Source: JAUZPB01 sp037140715 (lineage in GTDB: Bacteria; Bacteroidota; Ignavibacteria; Ignavibacteriales; SURF-24). From it: a stretch of 64,000 bases of DNA. How positions within the stretch are numbered: the first letter of the stretch is position 1; each line of letters begins with the position of its first letter. Where the stretch lies: positions 14,141 to 78,140 of the forward strand of contig JBAXDX010000001.1 in NCBI GenBank assembly GCA_037140715.1. The letters run 5' to 3'. The position numbers were made by a program, and so were the translations under genes. Positions 1-9,697 of this stretch are shown piece by piece. The notes under the pieces are model-generated. The model saw only the letters and a list, made by a program, of their open reading frames with translations. It was not told the origin of the DNA and did not search any database.

Positions 1-1373
1 GGCAAACATCCGCCCGCCGGATTAATTCCGTAGGTGGAGTAAAGCTTCATTGTTTCTTTGTTTACTTTCTGCGGATCGTCTTTGAATTTTTCCTTTAACT
101 CTGTAATCTTCGGCTGAAGCTGTTGCATTTTCTTCATCGACTTAAAGCTACTTTTTGTAAAAGGATAAAGAGCAAACTTAATTATAAGCGAGAATACAAT
201 GATTACAATGCCATAGTTAGAGATAAACAAGTGCAGGAACCCGAATAACGGCAGAAGCACATATTCTGATATTGGTCTGATAATTATCTTTAAGCCGAAG
301 AGACTCCCAAAATCGACAATCTTTTCAAAGTTCTTACCGTAAGCTTTAAGTACGCTATAATCAACGGGACCGATATAAATTAAAAATGAATTAGTTTGAA
401 TGCTTGTATTGTTAAAAGGAACCTTAAGCCCTGCGCTGTAATACTTTCTGACACCAAGATCGTTGCCTGCATGCTTTTCAGTTCCTTCGATGTATGCGCC
501 GCCTTCGTTGCCAGGGTTTTGGGGAGCGATAATTACTGCAAAATATTTATTTCTGATACCGATCCAATCTACTTTGCCGTTAATTTCTTTTTTTGCCGGT
601 TCATTGACCTTAACATTAACAATTACCTGTTCATCGCCCGAATAAGCGCTGGAGTTTGAGTAAGTTGCTTCATCTACTGAGTTCTTCTCAACGAAATTAA
701 TTCCATTAGCCCAGACAAGGTTGTAGTTATCATTGCTTATGATCTTTTCCATATTATTCATCTGAACATCGCAGCGAACGGCGTAGTCGTTGCCTTTGAA
801 TACAAAGTTCTTTGTAATCGAGCTATTCTCATATACGCCAACGCTATATTTAAGAACGAGTGAATCAGCGTTGTTTAGCTTATAATAGTTTTTATCAAGA
901 TTTGAATTAAAGGAGGCATCAGCCGTATTAAGAAGCTTTCCATCCTTTGTAACAAAGGCCAGGTTCAAATCGCCTTCATCTGAGTTAATGAGATCGATAT
1001 GCTGAGTGTAAAAATTATCTTTATTCTTTGGAAGATATGCGTACCATGTCTGATATTTCTTAAGAAACCATCTTCTTATTTTAGCTCCCTTGCTTGTCAT
1101 TTCAAGCTTAACAAGATTATTTTCAATAGTAATAACCTGTTCCTTTTCCTGAGATGAAGAGAAAGCGCTACCTATGGATGAAGAATCAGAAGAAATATTA
1201 TTCTGAGCGGGAACGTTGCCGGTATTCGGTTTTGAAGTCTGGTTGTTTGTTCTGACCAGAGTAGAATCGGCCATTTTTTTTATAGCTGGTTGTGGTTCGG
1301 GCGAGTTAAAATAAAGCCATATAATAAGTATAGCTCCAATTAAGACGAAAGCAATAGTTGTCTGTTTATCCAT
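1..1373 (-). CDS. yidC: Membrane protein insertase YidC (partial, C-terminus outside window)
   Basis: Inserts proteins into the inner membrane, with or without SecYEG. The minus-strand frame is open from an ATG at 1371-1373 to the window edge, giving about 457 residues. It begins MDKQTTIAFVLIGAILIIWL, a single N-terminal membrane anchor, followed by a Ser/Asn/Gln-rich linker and a large beta-rich periplasmic domain (roughly residues 65-350). A membrane hairpin region (around YGIVIIVFSLIIKFALYPFT) and the cytoplasmic loop with SMKKMQQLQPKITELKEKF follow. The last visible residues are YGINPAGGCLP, so the C-terminal helices of the insertase core lie outside the window. yidD lies 14 bp upstream, and the order rpmH-rnpA-yidD-yidC is the classical operon. 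Confidence 0.95.
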   Translation of the reverse strand, partial: MDKQTTIAFVLIGAILIIWLYFNSPEPQPAIKKMADSTLVRTNNQTSKPNTGNVPAQNNISSDSSSIGSAFSSSQEKEQVITIENNLVKLEMTSKGAKIRRWFLKKYQTWYAYLPKNKDNFYTQHIDLINSDEGDLNLAFVTKDGKLLNTADASFNSNLDKNYYKLNNADSLVLKYSVGVYENSSITKNFVFKGNDYAVRCDVQMNNMEKIISNDNYNLVWANGINFVEKNSVDEATYSNSSAYSGDEQVIVNVKVNEPAKKEINGKVDWIGIRNKYFAVIIAPQNPGNEGGAYIEGTEKHAGNDLGVRKYYSAGLKVPFNNTSIQTNSFLIYIGPVDYSVLKAYGKNFEKIVDFGSLFGLKIIIRPISEYVLLPLFGFLHLFISNYGIVIIVFSLIIKFALYPFTKSSFKSMKKMQQLQPKITELKEKFKDDPQKVNKETMKLYSTYGINPAGGCL

Positions 1374-1387
1374 TTAAATTCCTGAGA

Positions 1388-1597
1388 TTAGTCTAATGGG
1401 TCAAATCCCCCCTTATTGAAGGGATTACATCTTAAAATCCGCCAAATTGATTTTATACTGCCTTTGAGAACTCCGTATTTGGTAAATGCCAGAAGACTGT
1501 ATTGTGAACAGGAGGGATAAAACCTGCAAGAGGGCGGAAAAAGCGGAGAAATAAATTTTTGATATAGCCTGATAATGAAAACAAAAACATGTCGCAT
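1388..1597 (-). CDS. yidD: Membrane protein insertion efficiency factor YidD
   Basis: Small (69 aa) membrane-associated protein that assists YidC-dependent insertion. It has the family signature: an N-terminal amphipathic stretch ([13 protein letters not shown]), then [14 protein letters not shown] with the conserved cysteines, and C-terminal [13 protein letters not shown]. Its start overlaps the last base of rnpA and it ends 14 bp before yidC, so the three are surely co-transcribed. Length and context match the family. Confidence 0.95.
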   Translation of the reverse strand: MRHVFVFIIRLYQKFISPLFPPSCRFYPSCSQYSLLAFTKYGVLKGSIKSIWRILRCNPFNKGGFDPLD

Positions 1598-1995
1598 TAT
1601 AAACTGCCATTTATTTTCTTTAGAAGATCAGTAAGTGCAGGCATAATATCAACAAGCTTAATAAGCTTATTTTTTATCTGGCTTAAATTGCCGGGAGAAA
1701 ATACAATACGCACAAAAAACTTTTCCTCCTTATTATTTAAGTCAATTAAATGCTTGTTTAACCGGAAAGATTCCCTGATCAGGCGCTTAACTCTGTTTCT
1801 CCAAACAGCATTGCCTGCCCTTTTAGAAACTGCCGCGGCAATTTTAATCTTTCCTTCTCCGGCATTTCCCTCAATAATATAGACAGCTTTAAGTTTCTGA
1901 TTGCCAGAGTAAGCTGTCTTTCCTGCTGAGTAAATTAACTTAAAGTCCTTTTCACTTTTGATTCTTTCATCTTTAGAAAGACCAAATTTTTTCAA
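1597..1995 (-). CDS. rnpA: Ribonuclease P protein component
   Basis: Protein subunit of RNase P, which matures tRNA 5' ends with the catalytic RNA (not in this window). The 132 aa product has the RNA-binding signature [16 protein letters not shown] in its centre and an N-terminal [21 protein letters not shown] stretch typical of the family. The start is TTG, 5 bp after the rpmH stop codon; no ATG is better placed. It overlaps yidD by one base. Confidence 0.95.
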   Translation of the reverse strand: MKKFGLSKDERIKSEKDFKLIYSAGKTAYSGNQKLKAVYIIEGNAGEGKIKIAAAVSKRAGNAVWRNRVKRLIRESFRLNKHLIDLNNKEEKFFVRIVFSPGNLSQIKNKLIKLVDIMPALTDLLKKINGSL

Positions 1996-2000
1996 AGCTT

Positions 2001-2147
2001 CTATTTCTCATCGCTGACTGATAATTTTTTTCTACCTCTTGCGCGTCTGCGGGCCAAAACCCTGCGTCCGTTTTTTGTGCTCATGCGTTCTCTGAAGCCG
2101 TGTTTGTTTACTCTTTTTCTCTTACTTGGCTGAAATGTTCTTTTCAT
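2001..2147 (-). CDS. rpmH: 50S ribosomal protein L34
   Basis: A 48 aa basic protein read on the minus strand from ATG at 2145-2147 to TAG at 2001-2003. It begins [18 protein letters not shown] and continues [20 protein letters not shown], which is unmistakable for L34 of the large ribosomal subunit. It is the first gene of the rpmH-rnpA-yidD-yidC operon. A GGGGATGC stretch just upstream may serve as ribosome binding site. Confidence 0.97.
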   Translation of the reverse strand: MKRTFQPSKRKRVNKHGFRERMSTKNGRRVLARRRARGRKKLSVSDEK

Positions 2148-2175
2148 TGTGCATCCCCTTTAAAAATAAAGAGTT

Positions 2176-2183
2176 CAAAGTTA
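2176..2183 (-). promoter_or_regulatory. Candidate -7 element for the rpmH operon
   Basis: Minus-strand TAACTTTG matches the TAnnTTTG -7 consensus known from Bacteroidetes and lies 29 bp upstream of the rpmH start. A CTTG sits about 20-23 bp further upstream, near where a -33 TTTG would be. This is a pattern match only; a transcription start has not been shown. Confidence 0.3.
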
Positions 2184-2428
2184 ATAAAACAACTCATAAT
2201 AAACAAGAATTAAAGAAGCCCAAATTATTCTTTGTATCAGACATCAATGAGCCGGGGCACCGCGGAGTTAACCGGTCCCTGATTGTGGACACATTGGATT
2301 CTGCCAATATGTAACTTCAGGCGAGCTATGTCCTGTTACTCAGAGTTCACTCAGAGTTCACTCCGGCTTCAATAGAAATCAACTGATAATTCTTAAATTT
2401 ATCCTTGCGATGTTAAAATGACAGAGAT

Positions 2429-2437
2429 TTATCCACC
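2429..2437 (+). other. DnaA-box-like site upstream of rpmH
   Basis: TTATCCACC differs from the DnaA box TTATCCACA only at the last base. It lies in the 429-bp gap between rpmH and the antiporter, which otherwise holds an 11-bp tandem duplication (around 2338-2362) and AT-rich upstream DNA. A single 8/9 match can be chance, but the spot is where an ancestral rpmH-side origin could have been. Confidence 0.3.
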
Positions 2438-2576
2438 ATATTTTTTGTCTGGGGAAACCTGACTTTTCGAAAAGGCAATAATTAACCATCCTAATAATAA
2501 ACTTATTTCCCATTAGTCCGAAAATATTTTTATATTACCTTGTAAATACCGGAAATTGTGCGAAACCAGGAACCCA

Positions 2577-4784
2577 ATGGCCAGGAAGTTTTCATTTTAT
2601 TTTTTGTTTATTGGTATTTGTATCACAACGGTGTGGTATGTCCTGAATACAGGGAATAAGCCTGAGAATAAACCGTTCTCCAGTAGAGCAGATATTCAGA
2701 CAGAAAAAACAATTGCAAATGTTCCTGCCGCCACTAAAGAAAATAATTGGTTCATTAATTCATTTCATGAACTCACTAAAAGTGTCCGGCATCCTTTAAG
2801 TATATTAATTTTACAAATTCTTGTAATAATGGTATTTGCAAGGATTATGGGTCTGCTTTGTCTTTTTATAAATCAGCCTGCTGTGGTTGGTGAAATATTT
2901 GCCGGTATCATTTTGGGACCATCTCTCTTTGGGATATTTTTCCCTGGACTTTCGACCTTCTTATTCCCGCCTGCATCTTTGAATAACTTACAGTTCCTAA
3001 GCCAGCTCGGCTTGTTGCTTTTCATGTTCATCATCGGGATGGAGCTTGATGTAAAAAAGATTAAGAGCAGAGCCAGCGATGCTCTGATAGTAAGTCATAC
3101 AGCGATTGCTTTTTCCTATTTGCTTGGGGTGCTGGTTTCCCTCTATCTGTATCATGAATTTGCCGCCGGCGATATACCCTTCTTTTCTTTTGCTCTATTT
3201 ATGGGAATTGCAATGAGTATTACCGCTTTTCCTGTACTTGCGAGGATAATTCAGGAAAAGGGACATTCAAAGACTCCGCTTGGTGTTTTTGTGCTTACAT
3301 GCGCTGCTGTGGACGATGTTACGGCCTGGTGTATTCTGGCTGTTGTAATAGCAATTATCAAGGCGGGTACTATATTAAATTCTCTGTTTACAATCGCGCT
3401 TGTCCTTGTCTATGTTTTTTTTATGCTCAGGGTGGTTCATTCGTTGTTGCAGAAAATCGGGAAAGTTTATATTTCCAAGGAAAATATGAACAGAACCGTA
3501 GTAGCTCTGGTTTTTCTCATACTTCTCTTATCATCCTATACTACCGAGGTTCTGGGCATTCACGCTTTATTCGGAGCTTTCCTTGCCGGGGTCGTAATGC
3601 CGGATGATTTTGAATTTAAGTCGATAATATCTGAGAAGATTGAGGATATCAGTCTCGTTATGCTTCTTCCATTGTTCTTTGTATTTACCGGGTTGAGAAC
3701 TCAGATCGGGCTTATTAACAGTCCTCGTCATCTGCTCATCTGTCTGTTTATAATAGTAGTAGCAATTTTTGGGAAATTAGGCGGAGCCACACTCGCGGCA
3801 AGGTTTGTAGGACAGTCCTGGAAGAATTCCGTTTCAATTGGTGTACTAATGAATACGCGGGGACTTATGGAGCTTGTTGTTTTGAATATAGGGTATGACC
3901 TTGGCGTTCTTCGTCCTGAGATATTTACAATGATGGTGATTATGGCTGTAGTTACAACGGTCATCTCCGGTCCGTTGCTTGGAGTTGTAAATAAAATATT
4001 TGGAGAAGATAATAAAAGTATCTCCCCGCTTAATGATGGCAAAAAGATACTGATTTCCTTCGGCAATCCTAAAATGGGAAGCGTGTTGCTCCGGCTTGCA
4101 AATTATCTGACATCAAACCATAACGGCATATCCGGCATTACAGCCCTTCATATTACTCCCCGCTCCGAAATTAGTATACAGGATGCACAGGTTTATGAAA
4201 TCGAGAGTTTTAGACCGATACAGCAGGCAGCGCGGGAGCTGGGCATCCGTATCGACACTCTTTACCGCCCGGCGGGTAAAATCGAAAAAGAAATAGCACT
4301 TGAAAGCAGAAAAGACAATTACAAAATTATTCTTGCGGGTAGTGCGCGTTCAGTCTTTAATAACAGCATTACCGGCGGTAAAATAAAATATATACTCGAT
4401 GAGAGTGTGTGCAACGTTGGTATTCTCGTAAATAATAACTTCAGGGAAGTTAATAATTTGCTGGTAATTCTTCATCAGAAATCCGACCTGAATCTTGTAA
4501 AGTACGTTAACGATTTTATTGAAAACAGCGTGGCTAAAGTGCTGATTTTCGATCCTGGCCGTCTTGCTGAAGAATCCCGGGAACTAATAAATATGTTGCA
4601 AAAGAATCAGGCGGGAACGAATATAATAAATGACTTCCTGATAAATAAAGTAAACCTTGCACCTTTTGATTTAATCATCGTAAGTATTGACTACTGGCAG
4701 AAAGCCAGTGAGTTCGGCGGACAGATACTGCACAGCAATTCTTCTGTTCTAATTATAAAGACGGTACAAAAGAAACAGATATAA
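2577..4784 (+). CDS. Cation/proton antiporter, CPA2 (Kef/NapA-like) with C-terminal USP-like domains
   Basis: Predicted inner-membrane Na+ or K+/H+ antiporter. After one N-terminal membrane helix (FYFLFIGICITTVWYVL) comes a Na_H exchanger domain at about residues 80-470 with many helices, including QPAVVGEIFAGIILGPS, LLFMFIIGMELD, SITAFPVLARI and AAVDDVTAWCILA, where the paired acidic residues of the ion site are expected. The remainder (about 485-735) looks like tandem universal-stress-protein-type cytoplasmic domains (ILISFGNPKMGSVLLRLANYL). The ATG at 2577 is chosen because AGGA precedes it at good spacing; a TTG at 2556 would add seven residues. Ion specificity cannot be read from the sequence. 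Confidence 0.85.
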   Translation: MARKFSFYFLFIGICITTVWYVLNTGNKPENKPFSSRADIQTEKTIANVPAATKENNWFINSFHELTKSVRHPLSILILQILVIMVFARIMGLLCLFINQPAVVGEIFAGIILGPSLFGIFFPGLSTFLFPPASLNNLQFLSQLGLLLFMFIIGMELDVKKIKSRASDALIVSHTAIAFSYLLGVLVSLYLYHEFAAGDIPFFSFALFMGIAMSITAFPVLARIIQEKGHSKTPLGVFVLTCAAVDDVTAWCILAVVIAIIKAGTILNSLFTIALVLVYVFFMLRVVHSLLQKIGKVYISKENMNRTVVALVFLILLLSSYTTEVLGIHALFGAFLAGVVMPDDFEFKSIISEKIEDISLVMLLPLFFVFTGLRTQIGLINSPRHLLICLFIIVVAIFGKLGGATLAARFVGQSWKNSVSIGVLMNTRGLMELVVLNIGYDLGVLRPEIFTMMVIMAVVTTVISGPLLGVVNKIFGEDNKSISPLNDGKKILISFGNPKMGSVLLRLANYLTSNHNGISGITALHITPRSEISIQDAQVYEIESFRPIQQAARELGIRIDTLYRPAGKIEKEIALESRKDNYKIILAGSARSVFNNSITGGKIKYILDESVCNVGILVNNNFREVNNLLVILHQKSDLNLVKYVNDFIENSVAKVLIFDPGRLAEESRELINMLQKNQAGTNIINDFLINKVNLAPFDLIIVSIDYWQKASEFGGQILHSNSSVLIIKTVQKKQI

Positions 4785-4908
4785 CAGTTTCGGTAATGTT
4801 AGAACAGATTATTTTCATCCGGCTTTTATTAATTCTTAATTTGATAATCAATAACTGATGCTAAAATAAATCTAATTCCTCTTTTATTATTCAACAAACA
4901 GGTCAGCA

Positions 4909-6027
4909 ATGAAACAAACAAATTCCTCTGGCAAAGGAAAAAAACAGCCGGACTCTGGCAACGAAAGCGCGGTTCCTCTTAATGAGGATAATGACGTGGC
5001 AGAGTATCACAAACCGAAGACTCTTGAATTGCTTTATGAAATTTCAGAGGCTTTGTCAAATGTTAAAAATGATTTTAAGGACGCACTTAATCATGTTACA
5101 AAACAAATAGCTACTGTGATTGGTGATCTGTGTGTAGTCCGGCTTATCTCCGATGACAAAAAGCGCCTTGACGAGGTCGCCTTCTTCCATCCGAATAAAA
5201 TGATTCTGCGCTATGTCAGTGATTTGTACAGAGATGAAACTTATTATCTTAAAGACGGACTTGCAGGCGAGGTTTTCAAGACCGGAAAGGGACGGCTGAT
5301 AGCTGAGATAAGTCCGTCAGAAGAGGCACCGCCTTATAAAAAAGAATATGCAAGGTTTGCAAATAACTTCGGTATATCAAGCCTGGTTGTCGTTCCGCTA
5401 AAAGCACAGACCGAAGTAATCGGCGTTATTAGCCTGATTCGTAATAATTCAGGAAATCCATATACGGAGACAGATCAGAAAATTCTTCAGGTCATTGCTG
5501 ATAATATCGCTCTTGTAATATCTAATTCAAACCAGTATGAAGAGAAGCTAAAGGAAACAGAGGCAAAAAAGATTGCCGAAGATGCCCTGAAGGTGTAGCA
5601 GGATCTGCTTCAGGCAATACTGGAGGCCGTTCCGGTGGGAATATGGGTTTTGGATCAGGAAGGCAATAAACTGATTTCCAATAAAATGACGGATGAAATC
5701 TGGGGCGGTTTAATATATGAAAATCCCGCGGATCTCGGAAACTTTAAGGCGCGCTGGAATGATTCAGGCGAGGTCATAAGCGCAAATCAATGGGCGGCTA
5801 TAAAAGCCCTCAGGGGCGAAACGCACTTAAATCAGACTCTCGATATTGTGAACTTTGACGGAACCCATAAGACTATTTTGGACTCTGGTATGCCGATTAT
5901 CAAAAATAAGGACGATATCGCGGGCGCAATAATTATTAATGTGGATGTTACTCAGCAGAAAGAATGTGAGAAAAAGCTGAAGCAGGTTCAGTCCGAACTG
6001 GAAAAATATAAGCAAAAAAGCAAATAA
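4909..6027 (+). pseudogene. GAF-PAS sensor protein interrupted by an in-frame TAG
   Basis: Two stretches in the same frame are separated by one amber codon at 5596-5598. The first (229 aa, ATG at 4909 preceded by AGG) has a low-complexity head and a GAF domain (about residues 35-205, e.g. YLKDGLAGEVFKTGKG and SSLVVVPLKAQTEVIGVISL). The second begins QDLLQAILEAVPVGIWVLDQ, the start of a PAS domain, and runs to a coiled-coil end (ECEKKLKQVQSELEKYKQ) without a kinase domain. The GAF-to-PAS coiled-coil linker reads smoothly across the stop, so this looks like one protein broken by a point mutation, or read through. A GTG at 5635 with GGAGG eight bases upstream could restart translation but would clip the PAS domain. 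Confidence 0.75.
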
Positions 6028-6313
6028 CTGCGCAACGGCGAAATGTCTGTACTCGGCATCCTGATGGATTTTTTTTATATACCTATTAATCGGACAGTCC
6101 GCAAAAGCCCGGATATCCGCAGAGGAAGCATTCTTTATTTTAGTTACAGATATTTGAAAAACAGCTTTATCTGTTCAGATGTAAAATATTAAATTCTATC
6201 GCGGATTTTAATAAATATATCTGTATTTTATGTACGGGAGTAACAAAAAAGAAGAAGGTAATTGTATTTTATCATAAAAGATTATAATTTCGGGGAAATT
6301 ACAACAGGAATTA

Positions 6314-8239
6314 ATGCAAAGTTCTGTCATAAATATTTTAATGGAGAGAATCTTCTCGGAAGCTGATATGGGTATTATGATTCATAATACTAATGGAAAT
6401 ATTCTTTTTATCAACAAAAGAGGGATTGCGCTCTTAGGCATCTCCATTCAGGATATAAAGTCTTATAGAGAAGGTAATCTTAATCTTAATTTTTACGATG
6501 AAGAGGGGGAATTAATTCCAATTGAGGAATTGCCACCGCTTCAAGCCCTTAAGTTAAAGCAAAATATTGCTGATCGGGATATCAAATATGTGGACAGTAA
6601 AAAAAATATCTGCTGGTTTCGTATAAATTCAACGCTGATAAAAGATGATGAGTGTAATATTACAGAAGTGATGAGTACTTTTATCGATATTACCATCGCA
6701 AGAAATATTGAGGGGTATCTAAAGGATACGGTAAAATCAATTGAGCCGGTACTTTATTCATCTGATATAAAGGGTGATTATTACCTTTTTATTACCGATT
6801 CTGTAAAAAAACTATTGGGTTACAGTTCCGGGGAGATAATAAGCAATCATAAAACTTTTCTGCGGCTAATCCCGAAAGAAGACTTCCCGCGTTTTAAGAA
6901 TTTTGCCCGTCAGCTTCAGCATGGTAAACCTGCGGTAGTCGAATATCGGATAAAAGATAAGTGGGGATCTGAGCATTATCTGCGTAATTCAGGGTTTCCT
7001 GTTTTTCATGGTACTGAGCTGACAAGAATCGATGGTGCGATAGTGGACGTAACGGTTGAAAAGAAAATTCAGTTGGAACTGGAAAAATCCGAAGAAAAAT
7101 TCCGCCTGCTGATAGAAACTGCCAACGATTTGATTTTTAATCTTGATAACTCAGGATATTTTGTAACCGTCAACAGCTACGGTGCTCTTGCGCTTGGCTA
7201 TAAACCTGATGATATGGCAGGGAAGCATTTTCTTGAATTCATCGGAGATGAGAACAAGGCGGACATAGCTATTGCATTCCGGCAGATACTGAAAGTTGAC
7301 AAGGTAATATCGTTCGAGGTTGCCTTTATTGATAAGTTTGGAAAGAATATATTTTTCGAGATACAGGGGCGGCCCACAAAAATGGGCAACCGGATTTCCG
7401 GGATGCTTGGCATAGGACGCAACATTACTCAGCGCAGAATTGATGACGAAAAGCTAAAAGAGCTTAATTCAAAGCTGATTGAAGCAAACCGCCTTGTATC
7501 AATTGAGCGGGACAGGGCAAAGCAACAGGTCTCGGTGCTGGAAGAACTCAACAGGCTTAAGAACGATTTTATATCAAATATATCTCATGAACTGCGCACT
7601 CCTCTGGCCTCGATCGTTGGATTTTCTGAAACCATAACATCGGACCCGGAAATGCCAAAAGAGATGGTTATGGAATTCAGTAACATAATTTTAAGCGAAG
7701 GCAAGCGGTTAGCCAAGCTGATAAATGATGTGCTTGATTTTGCAAAGATGGAGGCTGGTGAGGTATCGATATTTAAGTCGGAATTCGATATTGCACTTCT
7801 GCTAAATCAGTTGATAGATATTGCTGTTCCGTCTGCTAACCAGAAGGGTATAATACTGACGGCTGATATTCCGGGTTCTGGTGTCATAATGAGTGCCGAT
7901 AAGGAAAAAATCACACAAGTATATCAGCATCTGATAAATAACGCTATTAAATTTACAAACCGCGGTGGCAGGATCACTCTTATAGCCCAGGACTTCATGA
8001 AGGAATTAGAAGTAATCGTAAGCGATACGGGAATGGGGATTCCGGCTATGGATTTGCCTAATGTATTTCAAAAATTCTTCAAAGCCGGCAGACCGGGCAT
8101 ACAGATACCGGGTACGGGTATCGGGCTTGGTCTTGTAAAGCAAATTGTAGATATGCACCGTGGACTGATAACTGTTCAAAGCGAAATAAATAAGGGCACT
8201 ACATTTATTGTTAAGCTCCCTAAAAGTAGTATAAATTAA
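6314..8239 (+). CDS. PAS-domain sensor histidine kinase
   Basis: Soluble 641 aa sensor kinase without membrane segments. PAS-like domains start near residues 10 (SEADMGIMIHNTNGNILFIN), 140 (PVLYSSDIKGDYYLFITDSV) and 265 (LLIETANDLIFNLDNSGYFV). A coiled coil leads to HisKA with FISNISHELRTPLASIVGF (phospho-accepting His in the H box), then HATPase_c with the N box NNAIKFTNRGG, DTGMGIP and GTGIGLGLVKQ. AGGA precedes the ATG. The sigma54-activator gene starts 15 bp downstream, so the two are very likely a cognate pair. The N-terminal PAS domains suggest a cytoplasmic signal; which one is unknown. Confidence 0.93.
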   Translation: MQSSVINILMERIFSEADMGIMIHNTNGNILFINKRGIALLGISIQDIKSYREGNLNLNFYDEEGELIPIEELPPLQALKLKQNIADRDIKYVDSKKNICWFRINSTLIKDDECNITEVMSTFIDITIARNIEGYLKDTVKSIEPVLYSSDIKGDYYLFITDSVKKLLGYSSGEIISNHKTFLRLIPKEDFPRFKNFARQLQHGKPAVVEYRIKDKWGSEHYLRNSGFPVFHGTELTRIDGAIVDVTVEKKIQLELEKSEEKFRLLIETANDLIFNLDNSGYFVTVNSYGALALGYKPDDMAGKHFLEFIGDENKADIAIAFRQILKVDKVISFEVAFIDKFGKNIFFEIQGRPTKMGNRISGMLGIGRNITQRRIDDEKLKELNSKLIEANRLVSIERDRAKQQVSVLEELNRLKNDFISNISHELRTPLASIVGFSETITSDPEMPKEMVMEFSNIILSEGKRLAKLINDVLDFAKMEAGEVSIFKSEFDIALLLNQLIDIAVPSANQKGIILTADIPGSGVIMSADKEKITQVYQHLINNAIKFTNRGGRITLIAQDFMKELEVIVSDTGMGIPAMDLPNVFQKFFKAGRPGIQIPGTGIGLGLVKQIVDMHRGLITVQSEINKGTTFIVKLPKSSIN

Positions 8240-8254
8240 ATACGGAGGCTAAAA

Positions 8255-9628
8255 TTGGAAAAACTTGTTTTTATTGTTGATGACGAAAAGGCAATTTCGA
8301 AACTGCTTACTTATTGGGTCAAAGATAAATGGAAGTACAAAGTAGAAACCTTTGAGAAAGGCGAAGATGTATTAAATCGTATGCCGGCAGGCCCTGACCT
8401 GATACTGCTTGATATTATGTTGCCGGACCTTAATGGTGTGGAAGTTCTTAAAAGAATAAAGCAATATGACGAACATATTCCGGTCATTATGCTTTCGGCT
8501 CAGGGGAGTATTGAAGTGGCTGTCGAAGCTTTAAGACAGGGAGCCTTTGATTATTTTCCGAAGCCTATTGATACTCAGAGACTGGATCCTGCAATAAAGA
8601 ATGCCATTAAGAGTTATGATCTGCAGAAGGAGTTAAAACTTCTGAAAGAAAATGCGCAGAAGGAATATAACTTCGATCATATTATTTCAACCGATAAGAA
8701 GATGCAGGACGTCTTCAGGATGGTAAGCAAAGTTTTAGATAACAATATTACCGTTCTTATTCATGGCGAAAGTGGTACGGGCAAGGAGTTAATTGCGCGC
8801 GCTATCCATTATAATGGAAACAGAAAAGACAAGCCTTTCGTAGTTGTAAACTGTGCCTCTATTCCAAGAGAACTGCTGGAAAGTGAATTATTCGGACATG
8901 AAAAAGGGTCTTTTACCGGAGCTTATCAGAAGAAGATAGGTAAGTTTGAACAGGCAAAAGACGGGACAATATTTCTTGATGAGATTGGAGACATGCAGAT
9001 TTCACTTCAGGCTAAGATTTTGAGAGTAATCCAGGAGCGTGAGTTTGACCGCGTGGGCGGAACGGATATAATTAAAACTGATGTAAGAATTATTTCAGCT
9101 ACAAATGTAGAACTAAAGTCCGCGGTGGAAAAGAAAGAGTTCAGAGAAGATCTTTTCTATAGACTTAACTCATTCCCAATAACAATTCCACCGTTAAGGG
9201 ACAGGCGTTCTGATATACTTGTGCTTATGGATCATTTTATCTCAACATTCAGCCATAAGCTGAACAAAAATATCAGAGGTTTTTCGAAGAGAGCATTGAA
9301 ATATATGTATGAATATAACTGGCCGGGTAATGTCAGGGAGCTTGAGAATACGGTTGAGCGCTGTATGATTATTTCTGATACTGATATTATAGATGTAAAT
9401 GATTTGCCACTACATATTCGGACATCGGAAGGAACTCCTGTTTCTCTGAACGGTCCGTTGTTTGGCGATGGTTCAGTAATAATTCCGTTTGACAGATTAA
9501 GGGAAGAATCTATAAAGCATGCGTTGAAAGTTACTAATGGAAATATTGTAGAAGCTTCAAGGAAGCTGCATATCGGGCGGGCTACTTTTTATAGATTTAT
9601 GGAAAAATATAATATTTCGCCCGAATGA
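8255..9628 (+). CDS. NtrC-family sigma54-dependent response regulator
   Basis: 457 aa, three domains. Receiver (1-120): acidic pair in FIVDDEKA, phospho-acceptor in DLILLDIMLPDLNG, Lys in FDYFPKPID. AAA+ sigma54-interaction domain (about 140-380): Walker A GESGTGKE, sigma54-contacting loop as GSFTGA (Ser in place of the usual Ala, a known variant), Walker B GTIFLDEIGDM, arginine-finger region FREDLFYRLN. Fis-type HTH at the end (NGNIVEASRKLHIGRATFYRF). The start codon is TTG with GGAGG seven bases upstream. Partner of the upstream kinase. I found no convincing -24/-12 sigma54 promoter (TGGCAC-N5-TTGC) in the neighbouring intergenic DNA, so its targets are probably elsewhere. Confidence 0.95.
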   Translation: MEKLVFIVDDEKAISKLLTYWVKDKWKYKVETFEKGEDVLNRMPAGPDLILLDIMLPDLNGVEVLKRIKQYDEHIPVIMLSAQGSIEVAVEALRQGAFDYFPKPIDTQRLDPAIKNAIKSYDLQKELKLLKENAQKEYNFDHIISTDKKMQDVFRMVSKVLDNNITVLIHGESGTGKELIARAIHYNGNRKDKPFVVVNCASIPRELLESELFGHEKGSFTGAYQKKIGKFEQAKDGTIFLDEIGDMQISLQAKILRVIQEREFDRVGGTDIIKTDVRIISATNVELKSAVEKKEFREDLFYRLNSFPITIPPLRDRRSDILVLMDHFISTFSHKLNKNIRGFSKRALKYMYEYNWPGNVRELENTVERCMIISDTDIIDVNDLPLHIRTSEGTPVSLNGPLFGDGSVIIPFDRLREESIKHALKVTNGNIVEASRKLHIGRATFYRFMEKYNISPE

Positions 9629-9697
9629 AAGTCCATGCCCTGAATATTTTTTATATGAGACCTCCCCAAGTGGAGCTTTCTATTGAAACATCTTATG

